Positions 34,602 through 45,581 of a stretch of DNA of 47,500 bases are shown in pieces (within the stretch, counting starts at the first letter, position 1; the number at the start of each line of letters is the position of its first letter). The notes below the pieces were generated by a model. The model did no database searches and was not told the DNA's origin. It saw only the letters and a program-made list of their open reading frames with translations. The DNA is from Bigelowiella natans CCMP2755 (Eukaryota > Cercozoa > Chlorarachniophyceae). The position numbers were made by a program, and so were the translations under genes. Where the stretch lies: the NCBI GenBank assembly GCA_000320545.1, contig ADNK01001167.1, positions 1 through 47,500 on the forward strand, given 5' to 3'.

Positions 34602-36665
34602 TACATCTTGTTGTCATTCTTCTCTACTGCTCGACAAACGGTACTTGATTTACTTTCGCATCATGAAGCAAGTTGGTATACTAGTAGTGTACTAGCATAT
34701 TCACTCAGCGTGTTCCACTGTTTGCTGCACGACATGCACTAGCATGTTTGCGGTTCCATGTTGCATTCGCATGTCAGGCGCAGCAGGGTGTCTAGATGTT
34801 CTGGCTGTGCTGGTGTGTCCAGTACACATGTGGCCCATGTCACATCGGCACCGATTGGCTTTGTGAGCGTCTAGACATCAAAAGCATCGATCAGCTTTTG
34901 TGCGCAACACACAATCACAGGACGACATGATTTGCCCAGTGATGAGAATGTCAAATTGAAGCATGTCAAGATGCCTGCTAGCTTAGGACTAGTTGGACTT
35001 GATGAAATTGACTCTTAGACTTCCAGAATGGATCGAACAGACACCTAAAGCTAGTTGTAGCTAGCAATAGTCAAACATTTTGGCAATCGATCACAATTTT
35101 GCGCACATGCAACTAGCTCTAGAGCTAGCTAGACTGATCTAGAGAGGTGGACAATGCTCCATGGAAGCCTGGCTAGCTGGTGGAACGATCGAACCTTGAG
35201 TTCTTCCAGCTAGCCAGTGATCTAATGATGTGTAGATGTCTAGATGCATGCTCTAGTGCTAGCATGCTCTGCTAGTCTAGTCGTAGCTGGCTAGCTGGCG
35301 GTAGCCAGCATGTGCTGGTTTGCCAGATCCAGAGATGCGCACAGCTAAATAGCCGTCTAGCCGTTCCAGCATTCTAGCTAGCTAGTGTTTCGCCGTGTGA
35401 AGTTTTGTCTCGATTGCTACACTAGTGCATGCACCAGCTCTGAGAGCTTTAGCTCTAGAGCTAGCTCGCTAGCTATTTCCAGAGGTGATCTAGCCAGCTA
35501 GTTCCAGAGGTGATCTAGCCAGCTAGCCAGTCCCAGAGTCCACCAGTCTAGCTAGCACCAGAGCAATGTACATCTGAGCAGTGCGTGCTGGCGTATGTCA
35601 AGGATCGCCACCAGTTTTCAGACCTAGCTAGCCTAGCTAGTTAGCCATCTAGCTCCACCAAGCTAGCTAGCTAGCTAGACTAGTTGATGTAGTTTGGTAG
35701 TGATTTAGCCAGTCTAGCAGTCCTAGAGTTCAGCACCAGAGCAGTCCAAGCAATACGTGTTAGCATGTGTGAGGAGGCCTAGCTCCAGAGCTAGCTAGCT
35801 AGAGGCTGAATCCTTTCTCTGGTTCTAGCTTTGCCAGCCAAGCTACAAGCTTCGTCGACATCCGTCTAGCTAGCTAGCTGTGGACGCCTCTAGACCTGCT
35901 CTAGTGCTAGCTCTGGAGCTAGCTAGCTAGCTAGCCTGTGCAAGCTCTAGCTAGCCAGCCTACTAGCCGAGCTAGCGAGCTAGCGAGCCAGACACATCTG
36001 GACATCCTAGCATCTAGACATGTCCAGCTAGCCAGATGTTCGTCATTTGTGGAGCCACGCTAGCACGTCGATCGCAGGGTGTCTAGCTAGCAACGCGTGA
36101 GAAACAGAGAAAGCGCATTTCATTTGCACATCGAAGATTGTTAAAGATGCATCAGTCTAGCTAGCTAGCAGTCTCTGGCTAGCTCCGAGCTAGGTCTAGA
36201 GATCTAGCAGTGCACTTCGATTCTTCGATTTGAAACGGGCATGTTGTGATGCTAGGATACCCAGATTGCGACTTGCAAGCATTGCAAGACAGTGGCTCGT
36301 ATGTTTTTGTGTAGACTGTATCGGATGTAAATGATTAATTGCGCTTACAACATTTGTTCATCAGACAGCATTGTGTACCCAATGTATTTTCCATTCAGCT
36401 CATCGCGGGCTAGATCGATTACTTCTGTGTCACTCATTTTGAGACATTGCGATTGAATTAGATATATTTGTTGATGCTATTTTATTGTCATGAATCAATC
36501 ACATGCTCGCTGCAGATGTCGATTGAATTAGCTAGATTTCGAAATATGACTTTGTAAGCTTGATGTGACACAGATAAAAATGAAGGTTGGATCGTGAAAA
36601 TGAACACCTGACAGTTCAGATAATTTATGCTTCTGAAGCAAAATTCTTTAGTTAAATATTTGAAG
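34602..36665. repeat. 2-kb convergent intergenic island dominated by CTAG tetramers
   Basis: This lies between the stop of the TMEM43-like gene and the stop of the minus gene at 36666. From about 34970 to 36210 the sequence is a loose array of CTAG, often as tandem CTAGCTAGCTAG, mixed with CCAGCTAGCC, TCTAGAGCTAG and CATG words. An imperfect direct duplication of about 30 bp (TTCCAGAGGTGATCTAGCCA twice) occurs at 35476-35525. No open frame is supported. Confidence 0.75.
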
Positions 36666-37490
36666 CTATAGATCCAAGGTATCACTCTCCAAAATATCAT
36701 CATCTGTTACCATCCGATTCAAGTTTTCATCACTCCCAATGATGGTAGATGATCGGGATAGTATGGACCCATATTCTCCACTTCCACGAGTGACAGTGGA
36801 TGATAATGAAGGTGCTTCGGCGTGGTTAGAGTTAAGAATTTCTTCATTATGCTTATCTGTGTTGTTTTGTAAATCCTGTTCGACTGCATCGATCAATTTT
36901 GACGTTCCTCCAGGGGATGTAACAGTAGTAACAGTCGCACTTATATTCAAGGGCGAGGACTTCCGGAAAGTTTGTTGAACTTTATCATTGGAATCAAAGT
37001 AGCTTATTCGTTTCACAGGGGATCCAAATCTGCTCATATCATCGTCTTTTGCATCCTGTGTAAATCATGTATCAGATATTCATAATCTGAAGTCAAACCA
37101 TTCTATTACCCATTCGGTGTCAATCATGTCATCTCCCGTGAAGCTAGCCCTACCAGAATTTCGCCAATGCTTTCCTTGGACACGGGGAGAGTATGTAAAT
37201 TTTATGTTCTTATGGGGCGACATGTATTCATCGATTATTTTATCTTGGTCTCTTATGTCTTCCTCTGACATTGCTGAGCGAATTGTACCAAAACTATGCC
37301 AACTTACATTATCATTTCTAATTTTCCTCCTCCTAACTTCAACAGAAGCACCATCAACAATTCCATCAGAACATTTGAGAAGCGGTCCATCAGTGACAAG
37401 ATGCGCCTTTGCTGTGGCGACTTGTCTCGGCGCTTTCAAGAGGTTTGGATCATCATCCCTCTCTATGCATCTGAAGCATGCTTGTCCCAT
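36666..37490 (-). CDS. Putative lipid-anchored Ser/Thr-rich protein, unknown function
   Basis: Exons 37490-37110 and 37055-36666 join in phase 0 across a 54-nt intron, giving 256 codons. It begins MGQACFRCIERDDD: Gly2 followed by nearby cysteines is the pattern for N-myristoylation plus palmitoylation, so it probably sits on the cytosolic face of a membrane. The rest is polar and likely disordered, with Ser/Thr-rich stretches (SSPLNISATVTTVTSPGG; SILSRSSTIIGSDENL) that look phosphorylatable, and it ends in acidic DDDILESDTLDL. No catalytic domain is seen. I do not recognise a family. Confidence 0.7.
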
Positions 37491-38681
37491 CTCGAACGAA
37501 AACCCGAGGAGTTTGAGCTCTAAATGGACACCAATAGGTTATCTCTATAAATCTAAAATGCATCTAAACTGTGGCCATGTTAGCCGTGAAACGAATCATT
37601 TTCAATCATAAAAAAACGTGAAGCAAATTATTTTCAATTATGAAAAGAAGATACATGGGACACAAGCCTTTACCTTTTGAAGAAAACTTGTTTTTAATGT
37701 TACAGATGTGCCTAGGCCTTTTGAGTACTACTCGATAAAGGTGCACCAGGAATGCGGAATGGAAGCAGTGGAGTTCGATCTATGAAATTGTTTTGCTCCG
37801 AAGTCGACCCGATTACCAACAAGCGACACACGAAAAAGTTATGTCGCATGTGAGAAATCTGAATGTTACATGCGAGGTCTTTTGATGGAATTTGTTCCGA
37901 GTTTGAACAAATGATCAAATCAGGCGAGTCACGTAGCGCGGGTGCGCAGCCGTTTTTCACCCAAACACGTGCCTCTTGCGAGAATTGTTGTGCTTCTGCC
38001 CGCACTTCCTTTCTTTTGCCTGGAGCTTGCTCAATTGTTGCCAAAACAAAAATTCGGCACATGTGAGACTTTCAACGGCTCGATCAAAACCCAACAAGAA
38101 CCCGTTCAACAAACTGCTTGTGTGCAAAGCAGATTCAACGTAACCTTTGCAAAATTCATTCAATGAGTGCATCTGTGAGAGTTTAACACGCGTCAGCACA
38201 CATGCACGCTGTGCAAGTGCACTTTCGCATGCCTTCTATTTTTTCCCAAACGTTTGCACGTTGAAATTATCACTTGAGAGACATGCCAACTAGCTAGCTA
38301 GCCAAGATTGCAAAGAACTGACTTAGTAGCTAGTTAGCCCGCCTCTGCGCATGCCATCAACTCTAGAGCACTCTGGAACTGTCTGGATTTCATGCAAGAT
38401 ACTTCATGGCTCTAAGCGCGTGCATAGCAAAGTGCAGGTGTGACTATACCAAAGATCATGCTAGCATGTAGATGTCTAGATGTGCATCATTGCATGACTA
38501 GATGACACAATTTGACAGCATGCACTAGTGTATGTGTTACATGCGCGTACACGCTCATAGCCTTTATAGTTCTAAGCCGCCCCACCCGCGGATGTCTTAC
38601 CACGTGTGGGCAAACGGGAAAAAATATGTCGTTGTGACTGCTAGACTGGCACATTGAAATCTCGAGCGAGACAGCAGCGCT
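37491..38681. other. Intergenic region 3' of the PRPF38B gene
   Basis: A 116-codon minus-strand frame (37712-38062) is present but unsupported by splice signals or recognisable motifs. From about 38170 to 38570 the DNA becomes CATG-, TGCA- and CTAG-rich (AACTAGCTAGCTAGCC near 38288), as in other 3' flanks. Confidence 0.45.
37712..38062 (-). CDS. Weak open reading frame, unknown
   Basis: A 116-codon frame from ATG (MCRIFVLATIEQAPGKRKE) to stop, upstream of the lipid-anchored protein gene. Composition is plausible but nothing is recognisable. Chance or an untranslated leader are equally possible. Confidence 0.2.
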   Translation of the reverse strand: MCRIFVLATIEQAPGKRKEVRAEAQQFSQEARVWVKNGCAPALRDSPDLIICSNSEQIPSKDLACNIQISHMRHNFFVCRLLVIGSTSEQNNFIDRTPLLPFRIPGAPLSSSTQKA

Positions 38682-39776
38682 CTATCTGCTGTCATCGCGA
38701 CGGTGGCGTCGACGGCGGTCTCGTTCCCCTCTTCCTTCACGAGATCTGGATCTGTCCCGCCGCCTTCGATCTCGATCTCTTTCTCTATCGCGCTCCTCCC
38801 CCCCCCGCCGGTCTCTGCTGCGCCGGCTCCTTGATCTATCACGGCTTCGATCTCTTCGCCTGCGTTACACCACACGACGACGACGACGACGGCCACAACA
38901 GGCGTAAAATCAGGCTTATTTTTGTCTTTGTTATTTCTAAAAACTGTGGAAGATCGGATATACTAGTATATGCAGGGGCATAAGGCGAGCTGATGATACC
39001 TTTCACGTGACCTGTCGCGGTCGCCCCCCCCTCCTCGGTCTCTATCCCGACGGTGGTCGCTTCGCCCCCGCTCACGCTCCCCACCGTATCGCCTATCAGC
39101 GCTATCACCCTCTTTCCTATCACGACCGTCGGCGCCACCGAATGGTTCTTCCCCGTCCTTGCGGCCTTGGGACAGATCCCACTTTTTAATGCCCTCGTTG
39201 ACCATGCGCTGCATCTTGACCGAAAAGCGCGGAAAGTGCGTATCGAAGTACTTCGTCTCGGTGAGGAGGCTTCGCACGAGCTTCCCGAGCGGCCAACTCA
39301 GCTAACGAACACGCGATGTTGCAGCTTAGGATGGATGTGGCTGTAATTGAAGTCGTGCTGGTTATGAAAGGAGCACTGACCTTGGATATCCGCTCGATGA
39401 TGACTTCCTCGGTCTCGTCGATGTATGGAGACAACCATGCCCACACCCCTTCCTGCGTCCGGGGAGCACAGTATCGAATATACTGTTGAGAACCATGAGT
39501 ATAAACAATAAAGAGAAGGAGGGGGGGATCTCAGGGACCAATAGCAAGCTTCGAGTAGTAGAGATTACTACTGTCAAATGGTGATTCAGTAGTTGCTTGT
39601 TGTATGCGTTTACCCTACTCAATTTCCCTTATCATCCCTTATCATCATCATCTTCCTCCTCCTCCTCTTAACGGTCGTCGCCGTCTGAACTATTACCAGG
39701 AACCCCAAAACCCGAAGATATGGGGATTGCTTCGACTCCACCTAACATCGATAGTAACAACGCCCATCGCAAAAGT

Positions 39777-39818
<42 letters not shown>

Positions 39819-40638
39819 ATTTCTCTTAGTCTAGAAAACAACAGCCGAGCAACGAAAAGAGCATACCAGCATCTCCAGTTGTCTCTCAGTCGGCTTCATA
39901 GTGTACAACTTAACTGCGAATATTCCATGTAGTAAGATTCATCAGACATGGGGAAAAAACCACCATCGATTCGTTGCAGTCGTCAATTATGCAAGCAGGT
40001 ATGGTGGAAGAGGGACCTAGGTGCAGCCACATGCGCGTTGGACGACCCTGCGTTCCGACACCGCGTGTTCCACTGGGAAAACAAGATATAAGTCCTTGAG
40101 GAGAGCTGATAGCGGCTGATTCTTCAGAATTTTGCAGAATCGCCGACATTACTTAGAGGTTAGAAAACAAAACCTGCACATTCCTTTTTTTCTGGTGACA
40201 GTGTGCGTTCCAGAAATCCACGGAGTGCACTCCCTGACCTCCTTGACAGTTTTCTCGCAGAAAGCTTCCAAGGTCTTGTTACAGGGCGACGACAACAAGA
40301 GAAATGGCGCGTTCAGTTCAATACGGGGCAGATGTGGCTATTCTCATGATGCTTAGGTTTCGTACCTTGATATGCGGGAGTTCCTCTCGAAAATACATAT
40401 CTGCCCGGATGTTATTGAACAAGAGCATGTTCATATTCATATTCGTCTCCTCCACCTTGTAGGGTTCTCCCACGATTGTTGGGTCCTGTTTAAAATTGGA
40501 AAGTATTTACGCGTACGTTATTTACGTGTACGTTGGATCTCCATCGCGCTTTACAGGATTCGTGGGCTTGGTATAGGCAGAAACAATAAATGAACTTAAG
40601 TCAACCTGGGCTTCATTTCCCCCGTATCCTCCCTCCAT
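38682..40638 (-). CDS. PRPF38B: PRP38-family pre-mRNA splicing factor (PRPF38B-like) with RS tail
   Basis: Nine exons close exactly into 327 codons plus TAG: 40638-40606, 40485-40366, 40274-40174, 40072-40017, 39913-39867, 39741-39697, 39482-39381, 39301-39000 and 38859-38682. PRP38-domain landmarks run in order: NMNMNMLLFNNIRADMYFRE, KEVRECTPW, GTRGVGTQGRPTRM, VKLYTMKPTERQLEML, KQSPYLRVLGFLYIRYCAP, WAWLSPYIDETEEV and LVRSLLTETKYFDTHFPR. From about residue 225 the tail is Arg/Ser/Asp-rich (RDRSRDRSRSRRSRDRR), an RS domain for spliceosomal contacts. PRP38 proteins are needed for activation of the spliceosome. The expected GGxVSTAF segment reads GRPTRMWLHL here. It is divergent from the TL17-like gene. 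Confidence 0.92.
39778..39815. repeat. (CA)n microsatellite in a PRPF38B intron
   Basis: About 17 CA units inside the intron 39742-39866. Confidence 0.9.
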
Positions 40639-41291
40639 AAGTGTTGCGACCCTTCCCGACTTGTAGTTGTTTCTCACCATCCTGGCTTATTGTGACTCCA
40701 AGTTCTCGCTATGTTGTCAAGGCGTTTTCTATTTGGGTCGGCGCTGCAGAAATCTCTCTTCAGGGGGTGGAAGAGTGAGGGTTGCTGCTCCGACTCCACG
40801 CGCCAAAGGAGTCAATTCGAGGAGATATGATTCAGATCTATTGCGAGATTTCTAATTCCCCTAATTCACTTTTAAGCGGTGATATTTTTATTTATTTGGC
40901 GTTATAGCTAAATTAATACATCAAGAAGGTGGTTTTTAGGAAGTATCAAATAGATCCAGTATCCTGTTCCTTCTTAAGAGTTTGCTAAATTTCGCTTTCT
41001 TTACAATTTCTGTAGTCGTTTAATGCGCCTGGCTTGCATTACGGAATATGTGGGTAGAAAGCTATCCAGGCAAATGATATTGGTACTTTCCGGGTCGGTA
41101 GTGTTGTCCAAATTCGAAGGAGAATTGAGTTTTGGCCAAATAGTTTTGAAGAAACAGATATATTTTTTAGTCTGTATCGATATAATAACCAAGAAATATT
41201 TCCGAATTTGTGCAATAAATCCTGCAACAATAGCGACGAGCAGCCCACGTACCCTCCTCTCTCCACCTTTCGTCTTCACCGGGACAATCAT
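40639..41291. promoter_or_regulatory. Divergent promoter region, PRPF38B-like and TL17-like genes
   Basis: A 653-bp gap separates the ATG codons at 40638 (minus) and 41292 (plus). Short frames on both strands are not supported. It has an AT-rich patch near 40880-40930 and no CTAG island. Confidence 0.45.
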
Positions 41292-42170
41292 ATGAAGAAT
41301 AGGTTTGCAAGCTCTTCGAGCGCCGTCGCCCTGGTCGCCTTAGTAACTTTCGTAAGCGTGCTGTTGGCAACGACGCGTGCGAATAACTATGTTGCAAGCA
41401 CGGGTGCTCGTCCTCGAATACATTCAACTCCATCGAGGGCAAGGGCATTGAGATGCAACAATGCCGTTCCGCGCACACCCGCCCGCCGACGTGGATTTAT
41501 CAGCGCTTTAGGGGGTACTACAACCCTGTTTGCAGCGAACCTCGCCCCATCCTCGCACGCAATCTCTGGTGGCGGAAAAGGATATTCAGGGTACACAATC
41601 GAGGGTGAAGACTTCTCCGGGAAGCAGCTGGTGGGAGAGGAGTTCAGAGGAACGATGGCAAAAAGGGTTGCTAAGTTAAAACTAGAACAGTTTTATAATT
41701 CTTTGAGTTCAACTCCGGTCTCGCGTCCGTCTCACCGTTTGTCCTTGTTCATCCCACAGGTGAACTTCAAAGGAGCAAACCTTGCGGTAAAAATTAGTTT
41801 AGGGAGTGCGTGCCATTGGATCCCGCAAATAACGGGAAAATGAATACATTTCACTGGAATTGAAAAAGAAAATCGATGAATTCTTTTGAAGGCTTTATTG
41901 TACACGTCTCATGTAGTAGTACACAATCTTCCCTCAGTACAAGCATCCCTTTTCAAGATTACCCAGAATGAATCACGTTGAATTGTCAAATGCCTCCCCT
42001 CGCTCGCATTTCAGCATATTGTATTTCTTCTTTTCTTAACTTAGAATGCGCAATTCCAAAAGGCTGACCTTCGCTATGTCGATTTCACGGGTCAGGACAA
42101 TTCCATAACATTATGATGATGTTGATGATAAAGTGGAGAAGGGAAGATGAACACCTCTCCCCACCTCCCC

Positions 42171-42212
<42 letters not shown>

Positions 42213-43051
42213 TCATCTTCACACACACACACACACACACACACATGGGCAGTGCGTGGAGAAGCAATATGCGTACTGTTTTATACTATGTCAGGTGCTG
42301 ATCTTACCGGCGCTGCTCTTGAACAATGCACGCTTGAGGGTACTTACTTAATATAATTGATAACCTTCGAGTGGAGAGTTAAGTTGGGCAAGTAAGCAAC
42401 TCGCTTCCTGACTCTTATCGTTCCCTTCTAAGCCTGTACTAACCCGTCTTAGACGGAAAGCACTTTACACCTGTCTCATCTCCGTGTAATTTTATCGAAG
42501 GTGCAATCTTCAAAGACACAATATTGGAAGGAGCATATCTGGGAGAGCCTATTCTTCAGGTACAAAGGAGTATACAACCATGTGTCAATTTTTCGTAGGA
42601 AAAATTGCACAATGTCGTAATGAAGGGGAGGATCTCATGACATATCTGTCACGAGAAATATTTCATAACAGTACAATCAAATAAATGAAGAGAGAGGGGA
42701 GGAGACAGAGGTAGAGAAAGGGTTTCAAACATCCTCTCAAAGACGCAGTTAAAGGGGAACAAACGATCGCATCCATTCAGGCTGAAACTATCGAGGGCTC
42801 AGACTTTACAGATGCTGTGATTGCTTCGTCCTTTACGCAAAAAGAGCTTGTAAGGCTTTGACAACAACATCCCCAAAATGCAGAACTTTAATTCAAATCA
42901 CTACATGTGATAGACAGACACACGCACTAAGTTCGGTGAATGCTACGATTTATTGTTACGTATTTGAATTTATAATCTACCACAGTGTAAGAGGGCCAAG
43001 GGAACGAATCCTACCACTGGAGTATCGACAAAGGAGTCTCTTGGGTGCTGA
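41292..43051 (+). CDS. Thylakoid-lumen pentapeptide-repeat protein (TL17-like), plastid-targeted
   Basis: Seven exons close exactly into 228 codons plus TGA: 41292-41666, 41760-41786, 42045-42090, 42295-42339, 42501-42559, 42781-42849 and 42986-43051. The leader has three parts: hydrophobic signal (AVALVALVTFVSVLLA), Arg/Ser/Pro-rich transit region, then a twin-arginine lumen signal (RRRGFISALGG followed by a hydrophobic run to SSHAIS). The mature part has pentapeptide repeats (VNFKGANLA, ADLRYVDFTG, ADLTGAALEQ) and the conserved ending NPTTGVSTKESLGC seen in plant lumenal 17.4-kDa proteins. Its job in the lumen is not established. The leader shows the plastid is bounded by extra membranes. 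Each short exon carries one to three repeats. Confidence 0.92.
42167..42244. repeat. Poly-C, (CT)n and (CA)n microsatellites in a TL17 intron
   Basis: Consecutive poly-C, (CT)n and (CA)n runs inside the intron 42091-42294. Confidence 0.9.
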
Positions 43052-43409
43052 TAAATTTCGCATTTTAAAGAATCGTTCTATTGTGTGTTTCCTTTTGTTA
43101 GTACAAAACCATGCCGGAGTTTAATTAGTCGAGCTCTGATTTGTGATTCTTCGCAGAATCATATCTTGCTAACATAGCTTACGCATGTTGCCAAACTGAG
43201 ATTCCTACTACTTTTATTTGCTACTACTTTTGTGCTAGCTCCGCTGATTGATACCCAAGCACGGCAGTATATAGGCAGAGACATAATCTAGACAGGATGC
43301 GCTAGCTAGCTAGCTAGTGCGCATGCAGCAACACACATGCTCGCTAGCTATACTATGGCATGCGGCGGTTGTTTTTAATATTGCAATGCCCGCCATGCCA
43401 GGACACACT

Positions 43410-43442
<33 letters not shown>

Positions 43443-43485
43443 CTAGACTCGCTCACATATTTAAATAACGTACACAAATAAACAA

Positions 43486-43538
<53 letters not shown>

Positions 43539-44116
43539 AGACGGCACAAACGAACAAAAATTAACTCGCAAAACTGCGCGCAATCAAAGCACGCTAGCAC
43601 GACATGCTAGCAGACCAGCCCACAATGCATTTTTTATGCATGCAACATGTGACCAAGGAAACGAACAGATACAATTTAAGCGCTGTAGCTGCTACATTGC
43701 ATAGCTACATTATTAGGATGACCATTGAAAAAATTTAAAGCATTTCATTACATCCGTCTCATATGTATGAGACGGACTAGCTATAAAGCCTTGCTAGCTT
43801 GCAAGTAGCGGATTTATATATGGACATATATATGTCCCTATATATACGGACATATACGTCCCTATATTTAATGCATGATTTGCTAGATTGATTATAAATC
43901 TCGTTTTTCGCCAATTTTCTGATGTCATTGCGATGCGCGTGGTATGCATGATAGCTGGCATGTCTGACTCACCGGCAAGATTCTAGGTGTTTGTATAGGT
44001 ACGACAGCACGTGTGTTGCCCTTATCTATTATTTTGAGCATTGTTCAGCTAGCGCTACGACCCTGAATGTCACAGACGCGTTAAATAACAACATCAGGGC
44101 ATATATTTTGATACAA
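43052..44116. other. Convergent intergenic region with CTAG tract, microsatellites and TIR repeat
   Basis: This lies between the 3' ends of the TL17-like gene and ARPC4. It contains GCTAGCTAGCTAGCTAG near 43302-43317, (CA)n near 43413-43440, (TA)n near 43490-43533, the TIR repeat 43538-43760 and a short alternating block of TATATGGACATATATA-type repeats near 43816-43855. No gene is seen. Confidence 0.55.
43538..43760 (+). mobile_element. Candidate MITE-like element, 223 bp, GAGACGG/CCGTCTC ends
   Basis: It begins GAGACGG and ends CCGTCTC. ATATGTAT directly flanks both ends, an apparent 8-bp target duplication, though the left flank is a TA repeat and so weak evidence. Its right half matches the reverse complement of the element at 27906-28075. 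Another GAGACGGA start follows immediately at about 43769. Non-coding. Confidence 0.5.
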
Positions 44117-44788
44117 TTATTTCTTGGTGAATTGGTTGAAGAAGTGCTCTGCTACATTTCGCCCTCTCGAGTTTACTTTTAGACGGAGATCGGAGATCTC
44201 ACTATTAATTTCCTGGATGAATGTGACGATGAAGTCTACAAGCTTATCTCTCCACATTTTCTCCGTGTGGAAATGAGTGATAAGGAATGAAACGTCGTAA
44301 CCCTGATGCATATGAACATAATAAGTAAGGTAAAGACAAGTATCCAATATCGCAAATCCTTTTACCGGCATGGCCTTGCGTCTGAGAATAACAAAGTCAT
44401 CGGCACGCATTTCAAGGAAAGAAGAGAAACGCTTCACGAGGATGCCCTCCATAGTGTCCATCTGCTTAATCTTGATACTGATACGAAGCGCATTAATGGA
44501 ACCTTCTATCTTTACGGCCTCCTTGTCGCTCTTTGCAACAACAACTGGAGCTAGAAGCAACTCCTTAGCCCACCTATATTTAATGAGAAAACGATTAAAA
44601 ACAAACAGGTATTTCGAGTTACTTTAGGAATAAATAAAAGGCTGTTCTTACTGTGTCTCCACCGCAGGCTTGTTATGCCGCTCTACGACTTGTGAAGGAA
44701 AGTTTCGTACACAAATTGCAGCAGACAATGTTGCCTTAACTGCTTTAAGGTAGGGGGTAATTTTTCTCTCCTTTGCCGCACCAAGCAT
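44117..44788 (-). CDS. ARPC4: Arp2/3 complex subunit 4 (ARPC4, p20)
   Basis: Exons 44788-44652, 44573-44366 and 44302-44117 join exactly into 176 codons plus stop. Signatures along the whole length: [90 protein letters not shown] and [21 protein letters not shown]4 is a core scaffold subunit of the actin-branching Arp2/3 complex and is about 168 aa in animals, so this is complete. The intron 44303-44365 is a multiple of three and lacks stops, so an unspliced reading would add a false in-frame insert. An acceptor-like ATAG precedes the ATG, so a 5'-UTR intron is possible. Confidence 0.95.
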
Positions 44789-45079
44789 CCTATAAAAATA
44801 ATAATTCAATATCGCCATTTTGCACTCAAATATCTCTTGGACCAACAACCCTCCCACTCTTACATCTCTTCATTGTAAGCCCTAGCCATTTTACAATAAT
44901 CTATACATGGTATTTCAATGATGTAACTGCAACTAAAATATACTTTGTAACTCTTGTAATTGGAGGCTAGGGGGAGCAGGATATTGGTCGAGGGCAGGAC
45001 TAGCTTAGTTTCACGACGAAATATGAATCATAATCTGCTGCATGATTGTTACTTTGAAATCATAAAATAATGACTTTTT

Positions 45080-45385
45080 TTATTGTAATTTCCGAAATAT
45101 CTTGTCGTATTCAAATTTAATACGGCATCTAGTATCAAAGACCTGTCGCAGCAAATTTGAAAATCTCCTTGTAGTCGGAGAAGATTTCGCGGTGGAAGCT
45201 TCGAAATCGTTGAATAATTGGGGTTTTCTTTCTGCGTCAGATGTATTTGGGGAAAATAGTCTAGATGGAGGTATGAAGGATGCTGGAATCAATTCCATTT
45301 TCTTAGTAATTTCCCCGATGGCTAGTAGATCTAATTCCGTCCTGGAAAAGCAAACTCCCTTCCCTTTTACGGCCGAATGACGCAC
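45080..45385 (-). CDS. Probable 3' exon of an unknown minus-strand gene
   Basis: A 101-codon frame with protein-like composition (SRTELDLLAIGEITKKMELI; LIPASFIPPSRLFSPN), ending at a TAA. The first codon is GTG, so it must be spliced to upstream sequence or begin at an internal Met. An upstream frame starting MNMFLKCFPKNQETGEYLS (about 45474-45410) could precede it, but only with an unrealistically short intron of about 25 nt. No family is recognised. Confidence 0.35.
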   Translation of the reverse strand: MRHSAVKGKGVCFSRTELDLLAIGEITKKMELIPASFIPPSRLFSPNTSDAERKPQLFNDFEASTAKSSPTTRRFSNLLRQVFDTRCRIKFEYDKIFRKLQ

Positions 45386-45581
45386 CTTTTATTTACGCAG
45401 GAGAATATACCGATAAATATTCCCCAGTCTCTTGATTTTTGGGGAAACATTTTAGGAACATATTCATAGAAAATGCTGGCAATTTTCTTCCTGCGTCAAG
45501 ATTCTATGAGGGATCCCACAGCACCGAAACGGTATTTGTGCACAGCAGGCATGGCATTGTAGTAACCCCCATTTTTATGTG

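Noticed and set aside
34970-36210. CTAG array considered as a CRISPR or centromeric satellite
   Set aside because: There is no spacer-repeat pattern and no fixed long unit; the window is eukaryotic, and 1.2 kb is too short to argue for a centromere.
39007-39346. Plus-strand frames of 60-97 codons
   Set aside because: They are antisense to the PRP38 exon and RS tail.
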